18,328 nt of DNA from Actinomycetota bacterium (GTDB lineage: Bacteria; Actinomycetota; UBA4738; HRBIN12), in NCBI GenBank assembly GCA_005885325.1, contig VAYX01000004.1:1-18328 (forward strand), read 5' to 3'. The notes under the pieces are model-generated. The model made no database searches. It was not told the DNA's origin and saw only the letters and a list, made by a program, of their open reading frames with translations. Both the position numbers and the translations under genes were made by a program. Positions 14,024 to 18,328 of the stretch are shown here, piece after piece (the first letter of the stretch is position 1; each line of letters starts with the position of its first letter).

Positions 14024-16624
14024 ATGCGGTTCACGCTGAACGGGGCTCCGGTCGAGGCCGTGGCCCGGCCGGGCATGAGCCTGCTCGAGCTGCTCCGGGA
14101 GGAGTGCGGCGTCACCTCGGTGAAGGACGGTTGTGCTCCCGAGGGCTCCTGCGGGGCGTGCACCGTGCTGGTCGAGGGCAAGGCGGTCGTGTCGTGCGCC
14201 CAGAAAGCCGGACACGCGGAGGGACGCAGCGTCGTCACCCAGGAGGGACTGTCGGCGGCCGAGCGCGAGATGTGGGCGGATTGCTTCGTGGCGTCCGGCG
14301 CCTCGCAGTGCGGGTTCTGCTCCCCTGGGATCGTGATGAAGGCCGAGGGGCTGCTGGCCAAGAACCCCGAGCCGTCGCGCACCGAGATCTCGCGCGCGCT
14401 GGCCGGCAACCTGTGCCGGTGTACCGGTTACGTGAAGATCGTGGACGCCATCGAGTTCGCTGCGGGTGCCAAGCGCGGCGAGCCCGTGCCCGAGCCCGAC
14501 TGGAGTGGCAAGGTCGGCTCCCGCACCGGCCGGTATCAAGGCCGGGAGCTGGCCCTCGGCGACAAGCCGTACGTGAACGACCTGAACGCCGAGGGGATGC
14601 TGCACGGGGCCATCCGGTTCTCCGACCATCCCCGGGCCAGGGTGATCCGCATCGACACGTCGAAGGCGGTCGGGCATCCCGGCGTGGTCGCGGTGGCCAC
14701 GGCGGCAGACGTTCCCGGTGAACGGACGCAGGGCCTGATCACCAGGGACTGGCGCCAGCTCGTCGCCGAGGGCGAAGTCACGAGCTACGTCGGTGATGTC
14801 CTTGCGGTGGTGGCCGCGGACACACGTCGAGTCGCGCGCGAGGCCGCCGCGCTCGTCGAGGTGGAGTACGAGGTGCTCGAGCCGGTGACGGACCCGTTCC
14901 TCGCGCTGGAGCCCGACGCGCCGGAGCTCCATGAGGCGGGGAACCTGCTCTCGACGTCGATCGTGAAGCGAGGCGACGTCGACGCGGCCTTGGCCGGCTC
15001 CGCCCACGTGCTGACCGAGACGTTCCAGACCCAGACGGTCGAGCACGCGTTCCTGGAGCCGGAGTCGTCATTCGCCGTCCCGGAGGACGGTGGTTTCCAC
15101 GTGTCTTCCCAGGGCCAGGGAGTGTGGGAGGACCGCCGGCAGGTCGCATCGTTCCTCGGACTGCCAGAGGAGAAGGTGCGCGTGACCCTCGTGTCGAACG
15201 GCGGCGCGTTCGGGGCGAAGGAGGACCTGAACGTCCAGTGTCACGCCGCGCTGATGGCGCACCTCACCGGGCGGCCAGTGCTGCTCACGCTGACCCGCGA
15301 GGAGAGCCTGAAGTTCCACCCCAAGCGGCACCCGCTCACGATGGAGTACACGATCGGGGCCGATCCCGACGGGCGTCTCACGGGCATCCGCGCGCGCATC
15401 GTGGGCGACACCGGCGCGTACGCGAGCGTGGGCGACAAGGTCCTGGAGCGCGCGGCCGGTCACGCCTGCGGCCCGTACCGGTTCGAGGCCGTCGACGTCG
15501 AAGCGCGCGCCGTGTACACGAACAACCCGCCGAACGGCGCGATGCGCGGGTTCGGCGTGAACCAGGTGGCGTTCGCCGTCGACGGCATGCTCGACCGGCT
15601 GGCCGAGAAGGTCGGCGTGGACGGCTGGGAGATCCGGTGGCGGAACGCCCTCGAGGTTGGGGACGCGTTCGGGACCGGCCAGGTCCTCGGGCCCGGTGTG
15701 GGGATCAAGGAGTGCCTGCTCGCGGTGCGCGACGCCTACCGGCGCGCGCGGTTCGCCGGCATCGGATGCGGGGTGAAGAACAACGGGATCGGCAACGGGT
15801 TGCTCGAGCAGGGCAAGGCCATCCTGCGACCGGAGGCCGACGGCACCGTGACGCTGTTCCACTCGTGGACCGAGATGGGCCAGGGCGTCCACACGGCGCT
15901 CCAGCAGATCGCGTGCCAGGAGCTCGGCCTCACGGCCGACCAGGTGCATGTGGTCGTCGACACGATGCGCGAGCTCGACACGGGCCAGACCACGGCCTCG
16001 CGCTCCACCATCCTCGGCGGCCGGGCGGTCATCGAGGCCGCGAACAAGCTGAAGGCCGAGCTGAACGGCCACCGGCTCGCCGACCTCGCGGGCCGCGAGT
16101 TCTACGGTGAGCTGACCATCGACTACACGAACAAGCCCGGGGTCGACGTCGAGAAGCCGATCACGCACTTCGCGTACGGCTGGGCGGTTCAGGTGGTGGT
16201 CCTGGACGACGACGGGCGGCTGGCCACGGTGATCGCCGCGCACGACGCGGGCAAGGTCATCAACCCCACGCTGGTGGAGGGCCAGATCGAGGGCGCCGTG
16301 CACATGGGCCTGGGGTTCGCGCTGTCCGAGGACTACGTCGTGCGGGACGGCCATCCCGTGACCACGACGTTGAAGTCGCTCGGGATCGTGCCGCCCGCCG
16401 GCATGCCGGCCGTCGAGTGCGTCCTGGTCGAGGTGCCGCAACCGGAAGGCCCGTACGGGGCCAAGGGCCTCGGCGAGATCGGCCTGGTGCCCACGGCCGC
16501 GGCGGTGGCCGGCGCGCTGCACGCGTTCGAGGGGGAGTGGAGGACACGGCTCCCCATGAAGGACTCGGTGGCGGCGCGATCGGCGGTGCCCAAACTGGCG
16601 GCTGCGGCGTCCCGCGGCGGATAG
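14024..16624 (+). CDS. Fused [2Fe-2S]/molybdopterin hydroxylase, xanthine dehydrogenase family (XdhD-like)
   Basis: This is a single 866-aa polypeptide joining the iron-sulfur and molybdenum subunits of a xanthine-oxidase-type hydroxylase. The N-terminal plant-type [2Fe-2S] domain has Cys37, Cys43, Cys46 and Cys58; the second [2Fe-2S] domain has QCGFC (96, 99) and CRC (131, 133). After a linker comes the Mo domain with SQGQGVWEDR, GGAFGAKED, GAMRGFGVNQ, TEMGQGVHTALQ and the catalytic-Glu motif YGAKGLGEIG (Glu818). Such a fusion without an FAD domain is typical of E. coli XdhD and Se-dependent XDH-like enzymes. No FAD subunit gene is present in the window. ATG 14024 was chosen over GTG 14015 because GAGGTGG ends 5 bases before it. 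No in-frame TGA occurs. It hydroxylates an N-heterocycle by family inference; the exact purine is unknown. Confidence 0.94.
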   Translation: MRFTLNGAPVEAVARPGMSLLELLREECGVTSVKDGCAPEGSCGACTVLVEGKAVVSCAQKAGHAEGRSVVTQEGLSAAEREMWADCFVASGASQCGFCSPGIVMKAEGLLAKNPEPSRTEISRALAGNLCRCTGYVKIVDAIEFAAGAKRGEPVPEPDWSGKVGSRTGRYQGRELALGDKPYVNDLNAEGMLHGAIRFSDHPRARVIRIDTSKAVGHPGVVAVATAADVPGERTQGLITRDWRQLVAEGEVTSYVGDVLAVVAADTRRVAREAAALVEVEYEVLEPVTDPFLALEPDAPELHEAGNLLSTSIVKRGDVDAALAGSAHVLTETFQTQTVEHAFLEPESSFAVPEDGGFHVSSQGQGVWEDRRQVASFLGLPEEKVRVTLVSNGGAFGAKEDLNVQCHAALMAHLTGRPVLLTLTREESLKFHPKRHPLTMEYTIGADPDGRLTGIRARIVGDTGAYASVGDKVLERAAGHACGPYRFEAVDVEARAVYTNNPPNGAMRGFGVNQVAFAVDGMLDRLAEKVGVDGWEIRWRNALEVGDAFGTGQVLGPGVGIKECLLAVRDAYRRARFAGIGCGVKNNGIGNGLLEQGKAILRPEADGTVTLFHSWTEMGQGVHTALQQIACQELGLTADQVHVVVDTMRELDTGQTTASRSTILGGRAVIEAANKLKAELNGHRLADLAGREFYGELTIDYTNKPGVDVEKPITHFAYGWAVQVVVLDDDGRLATVIAAHDAGKVINPTLVEGQIEGAVHMGLGFALSEDYVVRDGHPVTTTLKSLGIVPPAGMPAVECVLVEVPQPEGPYGAKGLGEIGLVPTAAAVAGALHAFEGEWRTRLPMKDSVAARSAVPKLAAAASRGG

Positions 16625-16634
16625 CCGGGGCGTC

Positions 16635-17960
16635 GTGTCGATCGCGCTCACGGGGGGGACGGTCCTGACATCGCTCGACCCTCCGTCGCTCGTGGTCGCC
16701 GACGTGGCCATCGAGGACGGGGCCGTGACGTCACTCGGCCGGGCCCCCCACGGGGCGAACCGCATCGACTGCACGGGATGCCTCATCGTGCCGGGGAACG
16801 TCAACGCGCACATGCACCTGTACTCGGCGCTGTCGCGGGGGATGCCGTACCGGCTCGACCCGCCGAACGACTTCGTCCAGATCCTCCAGCGGGTGTGGTG
16901 GCGCCTCGACCGGGCTCTCGACGCCGGCTCGATCCGGGCATCGGCGCTCGCCGGGGGGATGGACGCCGTGCTCACCGGCACCACCACGCTGGTCGACCAC
17001 CACGCGTCACCCGACGCGGTCGACGGGTCGCTCGACGTGATCGCGCAGGCTCTGGGGGACATCGGCCTTCGCTCGGTTCTCTGCTACGAGGTCACCGACC
17101 GCGACGGGCCGGAGCGTGCGGCAGCAGGCCTTGAGGAGAACCGCCGATTCCTCAAGGCGGGCTGGCCGCTCGCCCGGGGGATGGTCGGGGCCCACGCCTC
17201 GTTCACGCTGTCCGACGAGACCCTCGGCGCCTGCGCCGAGGTTGCCCGCGACGCCGGCGTCGGCGTCCACATCCACGTCGCCGAGGACGCGGCAGACCAG
17301 CGGGACGCGGAGGTCCGGTTCGGGTCGCGGGTGGTGCCGCGGCTGGCCCGAACGGGTGTGCTGAACGGCTCCGCCCTCCTGGCCCACTGCGTGCACGTCG
17401 ACGCGGAGGAGATCGACACCATCGGGGACGCCGGCGCCACGGTGGCCCACAACCCCCGATCGAACATGAACAACTCGGTGGGCCGAGCCCCGGTCGGCGC
17501 GCTCGGGGATGTGGTGGCCCTTGGCACCGACGGGATCGGCGCGGACATGTTCGCCGAATCGGCGACGTCGTACTGGCGCCGCCGGGAGGAGAGCCTGGAC
17601 GCCCCGGTGACGTGGCCGCTCGCTCGTCTGGCCCGCGGGGCGGCGTTCGCCGGCCGGGCGTTCGGGCAGCCCGCGCTGGGCCGGATCGAGCCGGGCGCGC
17701 CGGCCGATCTGGTCGTCCTCGAGTACCCCGACGTCACCCCGCTGGACGGACCGAACGTGGCCGGGCACTGGCTGTTCGGCATGGGTTCCCACCACGTCCG
17801 CGACGTGATGGTGGCCGGCGAGATGGTGGTGGCCGATCGCCTCCTCACCAGGCTGGACCAGGACGAGGTCGCCGCGAAAGCGAGGGAGCAGGCGGAGCGA
17901 CTGTGGCGGCGGATCGACGAGCTCCCGGCGCACCCGTTCGGGCCGGGCGGGGGTTCGTGA
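16635..17960 (+). CDS. ssnA: SsnA-type amidohydrolase (putative aminohydrolase)
   Basis: This metal-dependent TIM-barrel hydrolase has 441 aa. Metal ligands in order are NAHMHL (His59, His61), HIHVAED (His212 with His214), AHCVHV (His251) and GTDGIG (Asp299). It also carries diagnostic phrases I recognise from E. coli SsnA: WWRLDRALD, VDHHASP, NPRSNMNNSVGRA, LGTDGIGADMF, NVAGHWLFGMGS and LWRRIDEL near the end. SsnA belongs with guanine deaminase and chlorohydrolase-like proteins and sits in the purine-related ygeW-xdhD region of E. coli. The start is GTG 16635, 10 bases after the Mo-hydroxylase stop, with only a weak ribosome-binding site. Its last base is shared with the ATG of the next gene. 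Likely role: hydrolytic deamination or ring attack on the product or substrate of the adjacent hydroxylase. Confidence 0.93.
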   Translation: MSIALTGGTVLTSLDPPSLVVADVAIEDGAVTSLGRAPHGANRIDCTGCLIVPGNVNAHMHLYSALSRGMPYRLDPPNDFVQILQRVWWRLDRALDAGSIRASALAGGMDAVLTGTTTLVDHHASPDAVDGSLDVIAQALGDIGLRSVLCYEVTDRDGPERAAAGLEENRRFLKAGWPLARGMVGAHASFTLSDETLGACAEVARDAGVGVHIHVAEDAADQRDAEVRFGSRVVPRLARTGVLNGSALLAHCVHVDAEEIDTIGDAGATVAHNPRSNMNNSVGRAPVGALGDVVALGTDGIGADMFAESATSYWRRREESLDAPVTWPLARLARGAAFAGRAFGQPALGRIEPGAPADLVVLEYPDVTPLDGPNVAGHWLFGMGSHHVRDVMVAGEMVVADRLLTRLDQDEVAAKAREQAERLWRRIDELPAHPFGPGGGS

Positions 17961-18328
17961 TGCCGGTGTCGAGCGACGGCCGGGTCGCGCTGTACCTCCA
18001 GGACAAACACCCGCTCCGCGAGGGCATCGAGTACGTCCGTCACGCCGAGGACCGAGGGTTCGAGGCCGTGTGGCAGGCGGAGAGCCGGCTCGTGCGGGAG
18101 GCCACGGTTCCGATGGCCGCGTTCGCCGCCACGACCGAGCGGATCAAGGTGGGCTCGGGCGTGGTGAACAGCTGGACCCGGAACGTAGGGCTCCTGGCGG
18201 CGACGTTCGTGACGCTCGACGACCTGGCGCCGGGCCGCATCCTGCTTGGGATCGGCGCGTGGTGGGAGCCGCTCGCGTCCAAGGTTGGCGTGGATCGGCG
18301 AAAGCCGCTCCGGGCGATGCGCGAGGTC
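17960..18328 (+). CDS. LLM-class (luciferase-like, probably F420-dependent) oxidoreductase, 3' partial
   Basis: The first 123 codons are present and the gene runs off the right edge. Features of luciferase-like monooxygenase/MER proteins are the initial strand RVALYLQDKHPLREGIEYVRHAEDRGFEAVW, seen here in two parts, then TVPMAAFAATTERIKVGSGVVN, LAATFVTLDDLAPGRILLGIGAW. This wording is that of the F420-dependent methylene-tetrahydromethanopterin-reductase-like subgroup. The ATG shares a base with the previous TGA (TGATG); GTG 17957 is an alternative. The tight overlap places it in the same operon as ssnA. RutA, which opens the uracil ring, is a distant flavin-dependent member of the same superfamily, but similarity to RutA specifically is not apparent here. 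Substrate unknown. Confidence 0.88.
   Translation, partial: MPVSSDGRVALYLQDKHPLREGIEYVRHAEDRGFEAVWQAESRLVREATVPMAAFAATTERIKVGSGVVNSWTRNVGLLAATFVTLDDLAPGRILLGIGAWWEPLASKVGVDRRKPLRAMREV

Noticed and set aside
14024..16624. Possibility that the Mo-hydroxylase is a selenoprotein
   Set aside because: The frame contains no in-frame TGA; relation to Se-dependent xanthine dehydrogenases would concern a labile cofactor selenium, not selenocysteine, and cannot be judged here.
1..18328. CRISPR arrays, rRNA genes, complete insertion sequences, phage genes
   Set aside because: Looked for regularly spaced repeats, conserved rRNA segments and intact transposases; none seen.

Overview
The window is GC-rich throughout, with G or C at most third codon positions, frequent GTG starts, and tightly packed genes that are nearly all on the + strand. 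It looks like an Actinomycetota chromosome or metagenome contig. Supporting signs are an F420-type luciferase-like oxidoreductase, a probable leaderless GTG start, a tRNA with no encoded CCA, and lipoprotein phospholipase-C-type enzymes. This assignment is inferred; no 16S or other marker gene is present.

Layout. (1) 2-3879: a CUT1-type carbohydrate ABC importer operon, in the order ATPase (5' end outside the window), Tat/lipobox solute-binding lipoprotein, and two permeases. (2) 3880-6475: a patchwork of small and broken genes. It holds a minus-strand C-terminal remnant, a small universal-stress-like protein, an Mth938-domain protein whose 3' end overlaps a 47-codon two-CxxC miniprotein, a 58-aa minus-strand membrane protein, a frameshifted IS481-type transposase remnant and an orphan 77-aa ORF. 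(3) 6476-7120: tRNA-Glu(CTC) on the minus strand, and a DUF488 gene diverging from it. (4) 7181-10109: two tandem paralogous secreted phosphoesterases (phospholipase C/acid phosphatase superfamily), both predicted lipoproteins. (5) 10169 to the right edge: a six-gene operon-like run with intergenic distances of about -4 to +18 bases. It encodes a cysteine-synthase-fold PLP enzyme, a threonine-synthase-like PLP enzyme, an aspartate-carbamoyltransferase-like enzyme, a fused [2Fe-2S]/molybdopterin hydroxylase of the xanthine-dehydrogenase family, an SsnA-type amidohydrolase, and an LLM-class oxidoreductase cut by the window edge.

The last block is the most interesting part. Its composition (PLP lyase type, carbamoyltransferase, SsnA, XdhD-like Mo-hydroxylase) parallels the E. 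coli ygeW-ygeX-ygeY-hyuA-ygfK-ssnA-ygfM-xdhD region, which is linked to anaerobic purine/urate catabolism. The parts differ, however. The carbamoyltransferase is of the PyrB type, with carbamoyl-phosphate-binding motifs kept and aspartate-binding residues lost. There are two distinct PLP enzymes, and an F420-type oxidoreductase is attached. A working model is hydroxylation of an N-heterocycle by the Mo enzyme, hydrolytic deamination or ring attack by SsnA, a possible reductive step by the LLM enzyme, cleavage of an amino-acid-like intermediate by the PLP enzymes, and phosphorolysis of a ureido intermediate to carbamoyl phosphate. The order and the substrate are inference.
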